64,000 nt of DNA from Bradyrhizobium sp. AZCC 1693 (GTDB taxonomy: Bacteria; Pseudomonadota; Alphaproteobacteria; Rhizobiales; Xanthobacteraceae): the NCBI RefSeq assembly GCF_036924745.1, contig NZ_JAZHSD010000001.1:2108001-2172000 (forward strand), written 5' to 3'. Of the stretch, positions 18,474 through 27,019 are shown one piece after another. The position numbers and the translations under genes are program-made. Every line of letters starts with the position of its first letter. Positions within the stretch are counted from its first letter, which is position 1. The notes below the pieces were generated by a model. That model made no database searches. It was not told the origin of the DNA and saw nothing but the letters and a program-made list of their open reading frames with translations.

Positions 18474-19832
18474 ATGTCCACTCTGCATTTCGGATCAGCG
18501 CTGCTTCCCTCCGGCTGGGCTGACGACGTGCAGGTGGTTGTGACCGATGGAACCATCACGAAGGTGACCGCCGGCGCGGCGCCGGGGGCCGACGATGAAC
18601 GCCACCAACTGGCCATCCCGGGAATAGCGAGCCTGCATAGTCACGCGTTCCAGCGTGGCATGGCTGGCCTCGCCGCAACACGCGGCAATACCGCGGACAC
18701 GTTCTGGACATGGCGCGAGACGATGTATCGCTTCGCGCTGGACATGACCCCCGAAGACACGGAAGCCGTCGCAACGCTGCTCTATGTCGAGATGCTCGAG
18801 CAAGGCTACACGCGCGTCGGGGAATTCCATTATCTCCATCACGACCGCGATGGCACGCCCTATGGCAATCCTGCCGAGATGGCGACGCGAATTGCGCGCG
18901 CCGCCGAGGTCACCGGCATCGGCCTTACCCTGCTGCCGAGTTTTTACGCGCACGGCTCCTTCGGTGGCGCCGCACCGCATGCCGGCCAACGCCGGTTCAT
19001 CTGCTCGATCGACCAGTTTGCCAAGCTGATTGCCGCGACAGAAATGGCCGTCCGTGAGTTGCCCGGAGCGAATATCGGTATCGCTCCGCACAGCCTGCGG
19101 GCCGTGACACCGGACGAATTGGTAGCAATCACACCACTGGCCGAAGGCAGGCCGGTTCATATCCACGCCGCCGAGCAGATCAAGGAAGTCGAGGAATGCA
19201 TCGGCTGGTCGGGCCGGCGGCCGGTTGAGTGGCTGCTCGAACATGCGCCCGTCGATCGGCGCTGGTGCCTGATCCATGCGACCCACACCACCGCGGCAGA
19301 GATCGCCGCGCTTGCCAGGAGCGGCGCCGTCGCCGGTCTCTGCCCGATTACCGAAGCAAGCCTCGGCGACGGCATTTTCCCAACCCGTGAATTCCTTGAC
19401 ACAGGCGGCCGGTTCGGCGTCGGCACGGATTCCAATGTGCTGGTCGGCGTGGCCGACGAACTGCGTCAGCTCGAATATGGCCAGCGGTTAAAGCACCGGG
19501 AGCGCAATGTGTTGTCCGGCGGCCCCGGCATTTCGACCGGTCGCGCGCTATTCGACACTGCGCTCGCCGGCGGGGCCCAGGCGCTCGTGCAGCCGATTGT
19601 CGGACTCCAATCAGGTGCACGCGCAGACATTGTCACCCTCGACATCACACATCCCTCCCTCGCCGGGCGCCGCGGGGATACCATCCTCGACGGCTGGATT
19701 TTTGCAGCAGGCTCGGGTGCCGTCGATTGTGTGTGGGCGGGCGGAAACAAGGTCGTCGGGGGTGGGCGCCACCGACTCCGTCAACGAGCGCGTGACAAAT
19801 TCAACGCGGCCGTGCGGAGGTTGGTGGCATGA
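18474..19832 (+). CDS. hutF: Formimidoylglutamate deiminase
   Basis: A 452-residue amidohydrolase that converts N-formimidoyl-glutamate to N-formyl-glutamate plus ammonia. Family segments are ASLHSHAFQRGMAGLA, EFHYLHHDRDG, IAPHSLRAV, IHAAEQIKEVEEC, LIHATHT and GTDSNV. I choose ATG 18474 (MSTLHFGSALLPSGW) because relatives start there and the earlier ATG at 18423 lies inside the operator palindrome. The two-step hutF/hutG route is implied. The partner deformylase hutG is not in this window. Confidence 0.95.
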   Translation: MSTLHFGSALLPSGWADDVQVVVTDGTITKVTAGAAPGADDERHQLAIPGIASLHSHAFQRGMAGLAATRGNTADTFWTWRETMYRFALDMTPEDTEAVATLLYVEMLEQGYTRVGEFHYLHHDRDGTPYGNPAEMATRIARAAEVTGIGLTLLPSFYAHGSFGGAAPHAGQRRFICSIDQFAKLIAATEMAVRELPGANIGIAPHSLRAVTPDELVAITPLAEGRPVHIHAAEQIKEVEECIGWSGRRPVEWLLEHAPVDRRWCLIHATHTTAAEIAALARSGAVAGLCPITEASLGDGIFPTREFLDTGGRFGVGTDSNVLVGVADELRQLEYGQRLKHRERNVLSGGPGISTGRALFDTALAGGAQALVQPIVGLQSGARADIVTLDITHPSLAGRRGDTILDGWIFAAGSGAVDCVWAGGNKVVGGGRHRLRQRARDKFNAAVRRLVA

Positions 19833-20572
19833 GCCTCTCCACGGATCGCGACAAATCCCAGGCGGCCGACACGCCGACGCTGTACAAGCAGATCCGGCTC
19901 GACATCGAGCGCCGCATCCTGACCGGCGAATGGCCGCCGGGTCATCGCATCCCGTTCGAGCACCAACTGATGACGCGCTATGGCTGCTCGCGAATGACCG
20001 TGAGCAAGGCGCTGTCGGAGCTGGCACAGGCCGATCTCATCGAGCGGCGGCGGCGGGCCGGCACATTTGTGCGCCGTCCCAAATTCCTGTCAGCAGTCCT
20101 GACAATTCCAGACATCCGCGCGGAGATTACCGCGCTCGGCCGCAGCTATGGCTATCAGTTGATCCGAAGCTCGCGCCGAGCGGCCAGCGCCGCCGACCGT
20201 GAGCGCCTCGGCGTACGGAAAACCGGCAAGGTGATCGTGATCTCATGCCGCCACAGCGCCGACGGCGTGCCGTTCGCTGTCGAGGACAGGCTCATTGATC
20301 TCGATGCGGTACCCGAAGCCGCCACGGCGGATTTTGCGATCGAGCCGCCCGGCACGTGGCTGCTCCACCATGTCCCCTGGACGGAGGCCGAACATTCGAT
20401 CAGCGCGATCGTGGCTGACGAGCAGACCGCAACGGCGCTGGACATTGCGGTTGGCGCGCCCTGCCTCGTGATCGACCGGCACACCTGGCGCAGCGCACGG
20501 ACGCTAACCGCCGTGCGCCTCGTCTATCCGGGCGAGTCCCACAAACTGGTTGCCCGCTTCAAGGGCGGTTGA
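19829..20572 (+). CDS. hutC: Histidine utilisation repressor, GntR/UTRA family
   Basis: A 247-residue regulator. The N-terminal winged helix-turn-helix spans about residues 17-83 (LYKQIRLDIERRILTG... SRMTVSKALSELAQ...RRRRAGTFV). The C-terminal UTRA effector domain runs from about residue 95 to the end. In HutC proteins urocanate binds this domain and releases DNA. The start overlaps the hutF stop by 4 bp, so repressor level is tied to hutF and autoregulated. The palindrome at 18421-18436 is its likely target. Confidence 0.95.
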   Translation: MSLSTDRDKSQAADTPTLYKQIRLDIERRILTGEWPPGHRIPFEHQLMTRYGCSRMTVSKALSELAQADLIERRRRAGTFVRRPKFLSAVLTIPDIRAEITALGRSYGYQLIRSSRRAASAADRERLGVRKTGKVIVISCRHSADGVPFAVEDRLIDLDAVPEAATADFAIEPPGTWLLHHVPWTEAEHSISAIVADEQTATALDIAVGAPCLVIDRHTWRSARTLTAVRLVYPGESHKLVARFKGG

Positions 20573-20698
20573 GAGGAATATCAATGCGCGTAAAGTCCGG
20601 CACAGTTTATGCAGCAGCAATTTACCAAGCAGTATCGCCCGCACGGGCGTGAACAGATGAACAAGACGCAATCCGTGAACCAGCAAAGGGATACAGCC

Positions 20699-21643
20699 AT
20701 GCTTAGTTTTAGAATATTCGCCGCAACCGCCGCTCTCCTGGTCTCCGCGCCAGCCCTCGCAGATGATGTGAAGGTCAACATCGGGATATCCGGATGGACC
20801 GGCTTTGCGCCGCTTACGCTCGCAAACCAGGCCGGCATCTTCAAGAAGAACGGCCTCGATGTGACGATCAAGAAGATCCCGCAGAAGGACCGCCATCTGG
20901 CTGTTGCATCAGGCGACATCCAGTGCGCGGCGACCACGGTCGAAACCTGGATTTCCTGGAATGCCAATGGCGTTGCGACCAAGCAGATCTTCCAGCTCGA
21001 CAAGAGCTATGGCGCCGACGGCATGGCCACACGAAACGATGTCGCGTCGATCAAGGATCTGAAGGGCAAGACGGTCGCCGCGTCCGCGCCCGGCACCGCG
21101 CCCTATTTCACGCTGGCCTGGATGCTCAAGAAGAACGGCCTCTCGGTCAAGGACGTGACCGTGGTGAACCTGGAGCCTGCCGCGGCCGCACAGGCATTTG
21201 TGGCCGGCCAGAACGATGCAGCCATGACGTATGAACCCTATCTCTCGACGGTGCGCGCGGCGCCCGACAAGGGAAAGATCATAGCCACCACGCTCGACTA
21301 CCCGATGATCATGGACACGTTCGGCTGCACGCCGAAATTCCTGACCGAAAACCCGAAAGCCGCGAAAGCGCTGGCTGACAGCTATTTCGAGGCTGTCGCC
21401 CTGATCGAAAAGGACCAGGCCAAATCCTACGAGATCATGGGCGCCGACGTGAAGCAGTCCGGCGAACAGTTCGGAAATTCGGCAAAATACCTGCGATGGC
21501 AGGACAAGGCCGCGAACCAGAAATTCTTCGCGGGCGAATTCCAGGCCTTCACCAAGGAAGCCGCAGACCTGTTGCTCGAGATCGGCATCATCAAATCGGT
21601 TCCGAAAATCGACGATCTCGTTGACACGAGCTTCATCAAGTAG
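20699..21643 (+). CDS. ABC transporter substrate-binding protein, NitT/TauT type
   Basis: A 314-residue periplasmic binding protein. The signal peptide MLSFRIFAATAALLVSAPALA ends in an AxA cleavage site. The mature protein has the NMT1/SsuA-like fold (SGWTGFAPLTLANQAGIFKKNG). The ATG at 20699 follows AAAGGGA; an in-frame ATG at 20657 would disrupt the signal peptide. It is the first of three transporter genes. Typical ligands of this class are nitrate, taurine, alkanesulfonates, thiamine precursors or aromatic acids. Position 127 bp after hutC suggests, without proving, uptake of histidine or a related imidazole. Confidence 0.88.
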   Translation: MLSFRIFAATAALLVSAPALADDVKVNIGISGWTGFAPLTLANQAGIFKKNGLDVTIKKIPQKDRHLAVASGDIQCAATTVETWISWNANGVATKQIFQLDKSYGADGMATRNDVASIKDLKGKTVAASAPGTAPYFTLAWMLKKNGLSVKDVTVVNLEPAAAAQAFVAGQNDAAMTYEPYLSTVRAAPDKGKIIATTLDYPMIMDTFGCTPKFLTENPKAAKALADSYFEAVALIEKDQAKSYEIMGADVKQSGEQFGNSAKYLRWQDKAANQKFFAGEFQAFTKEAADLLLEIGIIKSVPKIDDLVDTSFIK

Positions 21644-21734
21644 GTTCGTTCGGCGCCGCGCTGGTCCCGCTTCCACACCTGTGGATGCGGGGCTGTCCGC
21701 GATCAGCGCACCGCTTTGAGGAACATGCCCCGTG

Positions 21735-22508
21735 ATGCGTCCCCTGGATCCCGTGACGTCGAAGCAACGCGCAGCCTATGGCTTTGCGTTCTTTGTCCTG
21801 TTCGTAGCCCTGTGGGGATGGGCAACGTTTGGCGGCTACGTGTCCAAAACGTTTCTCGCCAACCCGCTGACCATGCTGCAGGAGGGATTTGAACTCCTGA
21901 CCAAGCATGGCTTCCTGTTCGACATCGGCATGACGATCTGGCGGGTTGTCGGCGGCTTTGCGCTGGCGGCTGTCATCGCGGTGCCGCTCGGCGTGCTGAT
22001 GGGCGCCTACAAACCGATCGAGGCCTTCCTCGAGCCGTTCGTCTCGTTCGCCCGTTACCTGCCCGCCTCGGCCTTTATCCCGCTGTTGATCCTGTGGGCG
22101 GGCATCGGCGAATTGCAGAAGCTGCTGGTTATCTTTATCGGCGCGGTGTTCCAGATTATCCTGATGATCGCCGTGAACGTCGGCAATACAAGGCGCGACC
22201 TCGTTGAAGCCGCCTACACGCTGGGCGCCGGCGACAGCGGCATCATCCGCCGCGTGCTGCTGCCCTCCTCCGCCCCCGAGATCGCGGAAATCCTTCGGCT
22301 CGTGCTGGGTTGGGCGTGGACCTACGTCATCGTCGCCGAACTGATCGGTTCCTCGTCGGGCATCGGCCACATGATCACCGATAGCCAGGCGCTACTCAAC
22401 ACCGGCCAGATCATCTTCGGCATCATCGTCATCGGGCTGATCGGGCTGGTGTCGGACTTTCTGTTCAAGGCCTTCAACGCCTGGCTGTTTCCGTGGAGAT
22501 TAGCGTGA
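21735..22508 (+). CDS. ABC transporter permease, NitT/TauT type
   Basis: A 257-residue inner-membrane protein with about six hydrophobic segments. The EAA loop, which contacts the ATPase, is visible as EAAYTLGAGDSGIIRRVLLPSSAPEI. The N-terminal cytoplasmic stretch is followed by a first helix at about residues 14-30. ATG at 21735 is preferred over the adjacent GTG at 21732. It sits 91 bp after the binding-protein gene and overlaps the ATPase gene start. Confidence 0.92.
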   Translation: MRPLDPVTSKQRAAYGFAFFVLFVALWGWATFGGYVSKTFLANPLTMLQEGFELLTKHGFLFDIGMTIWRVVGGFALAAVIAVPLGVLMGAYKPIEAFLEPFVSFARYLPASAFIPLLILWAGIGELQKLLVIFIGAVFQIILMIAVNVGNTRRDLVEAAYTLGAGDSGIIRRVLLPSSAPEIAEILRLVLGWAWTYVIVAELIGSSSGIGHMITDSQALLNTGQIIFGIIVIGLIGLVSDFLFKAFNAWLFPWRLA

Positions 22509-23290
22509 CCACGCTGAAGATCGATCATGTCTCACGCACCTTCCCCGCACGCCAGGGCAATGCGCCGACGCGGGCGCTGGAGCCGACCAATCTCAGCGTC
22601 GGCAACAACGACTTCGTCACCATCCTGGGCCCGTCGGGTTGCGGAAAATCCACGCTGCTCCGCATCATCGCAGGCCTTGACCGGCCGACCAGCGGCCGCG
22701 TCATGCTGGACGGGCGCGAGGTCACGGGACCCGGCGCCGATCGCGGCATGGTGTTTCAATCGTACACGCTGTTCCCGTGGTTGACGGTGCGCGAAAACAT
22801 CGCGTTCGGCCTGCGCGAGCGCGGGATATCCGAGGCGGATCGCGGCAAGATCGCCGATGGATTCATCCATCGGGTCGGCTTGTCCGGCTTTGAGAACCAC
22901 TGGCCTAAGCAGCTCTCGGGCGGCATGCAGCAACGCACGGCGATCGCCCGCGCCCTTGCCAACGATCCCAAGATCCTGTTGCTCGACGAACCGTTCGGGG
23001 CGCTGGATAATCAAACCCGCGTGCTGATGCAGGAAATGCTGCTCGGCATCTGGGAACGCGAGCAGAAGACCGTGCTGTTTGTCACCCATGATATCGAGGA
23101 GGCGATTTTCCTCGGCAGCCGCGTCATTGTCATGAGCGCCCGTCCCGGCCGCATCAAGGCTGAGATCACGATCGATCTGCCCCACCCGCGATCCTACAAG
23201 ATCAAAACCGCGCCTGAATTCGTCGGGCTGAAGGAACGGCTCGTCGAGGAAATCCGGGCCGAGGCATTGAAGGTTGCGGTTGATGCCTGA
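22505..23290 (+). CDS. ABC transporter ATP-binding protein, NitT/TauT type
   Basis: A 261-residue ATPase with Walker A GPSGCGKST, Q-loop FQSYTLFPW, signature LSGGMQQR, Walker B ILLLDEPF and the H-loop VTHD. The GTG at 22505 overlaps the permease stop by 4 bp and has TGGAG 6 nt upstream; another GTG at 22493 is possible. It energises the import system encoded by the two preceding genes. Its last 16 codons have a near copy at 12218-12268, evidence for a lost paralogous operon. Confidence 0.93.
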   Translation: MTTLKIDHVSRTFPARQGNAPTRALEPTNLSVGNNDFVTILGPSGCGKSTLLRIIAGLDRPTSGRVMLDGREVTGPGADRGMVFQSYTLFPWLTVRENIAFGLRERGISEADRGKIADGFIHRVGLSGFENHWPKQLSGGMQQRTAIARALANDPKILLLDEPFGALDNQTRVLMQEMLLGIWEREQKTVLFVTHDIEEAIFLGSRVIVMSARPGRIKAEITIDLPHPRSYKIKTAPEFVGLKERLVEEIRAEALKVAVDA

Positions 23291-23405
23291 CGGCCGCCCG
23301 CGTGCCGATTGTGCGCGGATTTCCTCCGGCGAGCGTCCTCAAGATCAATCTGCTCGGCCGATCAGACTACATGATGGCCCGGATGCGCGTTGCCTGGATC
23401 GCATC

Positions 23406-23439
23406 GGCGCCTGGCCACCGCCTGTAGCGGCCAGACGCC
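23406..23439. terminator. Hairpin between convergent genes
   Basis: GGCG-c-CTGGCC at 23406-23416 pairs with GGCCAG-a-CGCC at 23429-23439, giving a ten-pair stem with one mismatch. It lies between the ABC ATPase and the quinoprotein gene, which end toward each other. No clear T-run follows on either strand, so it may act as a Rho-assisted or 3'-end-protecting structure. Confidence 0.4.
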
Positions 23440-23458
23440 GGATCCAGCCTTCTCGCAG

Positions 23459-25183
23459 TCACTTCTTGACGGCGAATACCCAGACGACGCCGCCCTGCGG
23501 CACGTTATTCTCCAGGCCGGGGACCTTGCCCACCAATGCGTCCTGAATGCGCTGCGCATCGACGCCCCAGCCCGACTGGACGGCGATATACTGCGTGCCG
23601 TCCACCTCATAGGCGATCGGCATGGCCATGATGCCGGAGTTGGTCTTTTGCTCCCAAAGCAGTTCGCCGGTCTTGGCATGGAAGGCGCGGAACATCCGGT
23701 CATTGGTGCCGCCGACAAAGATGAGGTCGCCGGCGGTAGCGGTCACCGAACCGAACAGTTGCGACTTCGGGAAATTGTGCGACCAGGCCTTCTTGCCCGT
23801 GGCCGGATCCCACGCCTGCAGTTCGCCAAAGTGGGTAGCGCCGGGACGGGGCGTCAAACCGACATCCTCGGGCTTGGTCCCGAGCCAGAGTTGGCCGGCA
23901 ACCAACGGCACTTTCTCGCCGGTGAAGCCACCGCAGAAATTCTCGTTGGCCGGAACGTAGACCAATCCGGTTTTCTGACTATACGCTGCCGACGGCCAAT
24001 CCTTGCCGCCCCATAGCGAAGGACAGAATTCAACCCGCTTGCCAATAACCGGCTTGTGGGCCGGGTCGACAATCGGCTTGCCACTCTCGGGCTCGATGCC
24101 TTTCCAGACGTCGGTATGAACAAAGGGCCAGCCGGCCACATACTTGATGCTGTCCGGCTTGCGCTCCAGTACCCAGAAAATTGCGTTGCGTCCCGGATGG
24201 ATAAGAGTCTTGATGGTGCGGCCGTCCCTTTGCAGGTCAACCAGCATTGGTGCGTCCACCTCGTCCCAATCCCAGGAATCGTTTTGATGGTACTGGAAGT
24301 AAGTTTTCAGCTTGCCGCTATCGGGATCGAGCGCGAGCACTGAACTTGTGTAAAGATTGTCGCCGGCGTGGGTGTCGCCCGGCCAAGGTGCGGCGTTGCC
24401 GGTGCCCCAATAGACTGTCTTGGTGTCTGGATCGTAGTTGCCTGTCATCCAGGCAGATCCGCCACCCGTTTTCCAGTCGTCGCCTTTCCACGTTTCATTA
24501 CCTGGCTCACCCGTGCCGGGAACGGTGAAGGTCCGCCACAGTTCCTTGCCCGTTTCGGCGTCGTACGCAACGACGTAACCGCGCACGCCGAGCTCGCCAC
24601 CGGAACCGCCGACGATCACTTTGCCGTCGACGACCAACGGCATCAGAGTCAAATACTGCCCCTTCTTGTAGTCCTGAACCTTGGTATCCCAGACCACTTT
24701 GCCGGTCTTGGCATCGAGCGCTACCAGATGGTCGTCCGTCGTGGCGACGTACACCTTATCCTGCCACAGTCCAACGCCGCGGTTGGTCGGGTGCAACTGA
24801 AAGAGATCTTCGGGAAGCTGGCGCTTGTATCGCCAGTACTCGTCGCCGGTCTTGGCGTTAAGCGCGATCACCTGCCCCATCGGCGTTGCGATGAACATCA
24901 CGCCATTGTTGATGATCGGTGGGGCCTCGTGTCCCTCGACCACCCCGGTCGAGAACGTCCACACCGGCACCAGGCCTTTCACATTCGAGGTGTTGATCTG
25001 GTCGAGCGGGCTGTATCCCTGGCCGTCATAGGTTCGGCGATAATGCATCCAGTTGCCAGGTTCGGGATTCTTGAGCCGATCGGCCGTCACCGGGCTGTAG
25101 TTCTCGATCGGGCCGGCGGCAGCGATCGAAACGAGGCATGTGGATGCGAGCAAACCCGACAACAGCCATTGCTTCAAGGCCAT
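23459..25183 (-). CDS. PQQ-dependent dehydrogenase, lanthanide-type metal site, no vicinal cysteines
   Basis: A 574-residue exported quinoprotein (signal peptide MALKQWLLSGLLASTCLVSIAAA) with the eight-bladed propeller of the methanol/ethanol family; tryptophan-docking repeats such as ALDAKTGKVVWDTKV are evident. Catalytic Asp305 is followed two residues later by Asp307 (NDSWDWDEVD). This extra acid marks lanthanide-using XoxF/ExaF-type enzymes, while calcium enzymes carry a neutral residue there. The disulfide-forming Cys-Cys pair near PQQ is missing: the corresponding stretch reads FQLHPTNRG. GGGGAGG lies 8 nt before the ATG. It is 72 bp downstream of a Rieske gene on the same strand, with no cytochrome c nearby. 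Substrate unknown; alcohol or aldehyde oxidation is inferred. Confidence 0.9.
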   Translation of the reverse strand: MALKQWLLSGLLASTCLVSIAAAGPIENYSPVTADRLKNPEPGNWMHYRRTYDGQGYSPLDQINTSNVKGLVPVWTFSTGVVEGHEAPPIINNGVMFIATPMGQVIALNAKTGDEYWRYKRQLPEDLFQLHPTNRGVGLWQDKVYVATTDDHLVALDAKTGKVVWDTKVQDYKKGQYLTLMPLVVDGKVIVGGSGGELGVRGYVVAYDAETGKELWRTFTVPGTGEPGNETWKGDDWKTGGGSAWMTGNYDPDTKTVYWGTGNAAPWPGDTHAGDNLYTSSVLALDPDSGKLKTYFQYHQNDSWDWDEVDAPMLVDLQRDGRTIKTLIHPGRNAIFWVLERKPDSIKYVAGWPFVHTDVWKGIEPESGKPIVDPAHKPVIGKRVEFCPSLWGGKDWPSAAYSQKTGLVYVPANENFCGGFTGEKVPLVAGQLWLGTKPEDVGLTPRPGATHFGELQAWDPATGKKAWSHNFPKSQLFGSVTATAGDLIFVGGTNDRMFRAFHAKTGELLWEQKTNSGIMAMPIAYEVDGTQYIAVQSGWGVDAQRIQDALVGKVPGLENNVPQGGVVWVFAVKK

Positions 25184-25255
25184 AACGTAACCTCCCCTTT
25201 GTTTTCATCTCACGAATTCTGTTTTTTCTCGTCGTGGATCGACGGCGGCCCGCCG

Positions 25256-25906
25256 TCACCTGGCCTGCTGCGCACCTACCTTTCCAACAAATGTTGCTGC
25301 CACGGTAAGTGGACCGTCTTCTGCCGCCAACGGAAGCGCCGCCAGACGCCGGGGCGCTGGTCCAAAGATAACTTGCGCACCTTGCCGGGGGTCATATTCC
25401 GAATTATGGCAAACGCATTTGAACACGTCCTTGTCGCCACTTGCCGCCTTCACCCATGCCGTGATCGGACAGCCCGTGTGGACGCAGATGGCCGAATAGG
25501 CCACGACGCCGCCGGCAGCGCGCGAGCGCGTCTCTTCATCCAGCTCAGCTGGATCTAGCTTTACGACCAGCACCTCGTTCAGGCGCGAGCCCTTGCGGAC
25601 AACCGATGTCTTGGGGTCCTTCGGCCAGGCACGCACCGGCGGTCCACCCGCTTGCAGATCCTGCGGCTTGATCACCTCGCCCGCATGATCCCCTTCGGAA
25701 AAAACCAGAACGTCGGCTTTCTGAGGCCGCTCGTTGCTGCCCGGTTCATCCTCCTCGGCAATGGAGGACCTGGACGACGCCAGGCAAGCCCCCGTGGCGA
25801 GAGCGGTCAGGATAAGCGCGCGCCGTGTCGGATCCTGACACATCGCTGTTGCGAGTTCCGCGTCTGTGCTTGTGATCGAAATTGTGGGTTGATCGGATTT
25901 GCACAT
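25256..25906 (-). CDS. Exported Rieske [2Fe-2S] protein
   Basis: A 216-residue protein with bc1-type Rieske boxes: Cys141-x-His143-xx-Cys146 (CVHTGC) and Cys164-x-Cys166-His167 (CVCHNSEYD). Cys146 and Cys166 are placed to form the stabilising disulfide. An N-terminal twin-arginine signal (DPTRRALILTALATGACL) predicts folded export to the periplasm. Translation may start at 25843 (MCQDPTRRAL), giving a more normal signal length. It is unlinked to cytochrome b or c1 genes, so it is not part of a standard bc1 operon. As the upstream gene of the quinoprotein it may be its electron acceptor. Confidence 0.85.
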   Translation of the reverse strand: MCKSDQPTISITSTDAELATAMCQDPTRRALILTALATGACLASSRSSIAEEDEPGSNERPQKADVLVFSEGDHAGEVIKPQDLQAGGPPVRAWPKDPKTSVVRKGSRLNEVLVVKLDPAELDEETRSRAAGGVVAYSAICVHTGCPITAWVKAASGDKDVFKCVCHNSEYDPRQGAQVIFGPAPRRLAALPLAAEDGPLTVAATFVGKVGAQQAR

Positions 25907-26566
25907 GACGCAAACTGAAGGAGGGAGTCGGTCAAAAGAAAGGCGACGAACAAATTTGTCTTTTGCGTAATGCGTCTTCCAGTTGCATCAACGATTCCAG
26001 GAAAAGCCAGCAATAGTAAGTGTCCCTTGCATTTCATGCGATCATCACTGCAGCCTGGCTCCTCATGCAGATTTCGCAGAACAGCTCAGCCTTCTGCGAA
26101 TGGGCGGTGCGTTATCGCGCATGCACCGAAGATCGAGAATTGCATGAGGCGTCGCGAAGCGTTCGGCGCACGCCGATGTCCGTGGTGCGCAAGTGGTGAA
26201 AGTCTGTGCAGCGCCGGGCGACGTGGATGAGACGATCCCCGTCTTGTCATGACAACGATGTTCAAGTTTGACGACAATTGTTTTGCTTGCAGCCACTGCG
26301 TCAGCGTTGCTGACCAAACGCGATTCTTTGCCGATGCCCCGCTTTCGCCAAACATGCCGACGCAAATGTAGAACGCCTTGTGGCGGCCGATCCGCCAAGC
26401 GCGGCCTACTGAACAACAGCCAAGAATAACGATCAGGAGGATGGCTCAAAGAAATCCCAGCCAGACAGCAAGAAATTTCGAAGCGACGGCGTTGAGCGGT
26501 CAGCCGTAACGTTTTTCGCTCACGTCAGAGCTACCATCAGCAGCCTACGAAGAGCGAGGATCGATC
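25907..26566. other. Divergent regulatory region, no gene seen
   Basis: This 660-bp region separates the leftward Rieske/quinoprotein unit from the rightward molybdenum hydroxylase genes. I found no frame with protein family features. It is less GC-rich than its surroundings in places (for example 25945-26010 and 26255-26310) and presumably carries promoters for both units. GCGAGGA about 8 nt before 26567 is the ribosome-binding site for the next gene. Confidence 0.5.
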
Positions 26567-27019
26567 ATGATTACTTTGAAGATTAACGGCCAGCAAAAGA
26601 ACTGGGACGGCGATCCCGACCTTCCGCTACTCTGGTTTCTCCGCGACGAGGTCGGATTGACGGGCACGAAATACGGCTGCGGCCAAGCGTTTTGCGGCGC
26701 CTGCACCGTGATCGTCGACAAGCAGGCGGTGCGCGCCTGCATCACGTCGGTCTCCGACGTGGTCGACCGGGAGGTCACGACGATCGAAGGCCTTCATCCG
26801 ACGGGCGATCACGCGGTTCAGAAAGCCTGGCGCCAGCTCAACGTCCCGCAATGCGGCTTTTGCCAGGTCGGCCAGATCATGCAGGCGGCCGCGCTGCTGA
26901 TAGAGAATCCGAAACCCACCCACGATCAGATACGCGAGGCGATGGCGGGCAATATCTGCCGCTGCGGCTGTTATCAGCGCATCGAAAACGCGGTCCACCT
27001 CGCTTCGACAGGGGTATGA
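26567..27019 (+). CDS. Molybdenum hydroxylase [2Fe-2S] subunit (IorA-like)
   Basis: A 150-residue small subunit of the xanthine-oxidase family. The plant-type cluster is held by Cys38, Cys43, Cys46 and Cys58, and the second cluster by Cys96, Cys99, Cys131 and Cys133 (CGFC and CRCGC). It passes electrons from the molybdopterin subunit to an external acceptor. No FAD subunit gene is present, as in isoquinoline 1-oxidoreductase and membrane aldehyde dehydrogenases, which reduce cytochromes or quinones. Its stop overlaps the start of the large subunit. Confidence 0.93.
   Translation: MITLKINGQQKNWDGDPDLPLLWFLRDEVGLTGTKYGCGQAFCGACTVIVDKQAVRACITSVSDVVDREVTTIEGLHPTGDHAVQKAWRQLNVPQCGFCQVGQIMQAAALLIENPKPTHDQIREAMAGNICRCGCYQRIENAVHLASTGV

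Noticed and set aside
25907..26566. Possible small genes in the Rieske/hydroxylase gap
   Set aside because: Several short frames exist on both strands, but none has a ribosome-binding site together with recognisable sequence.
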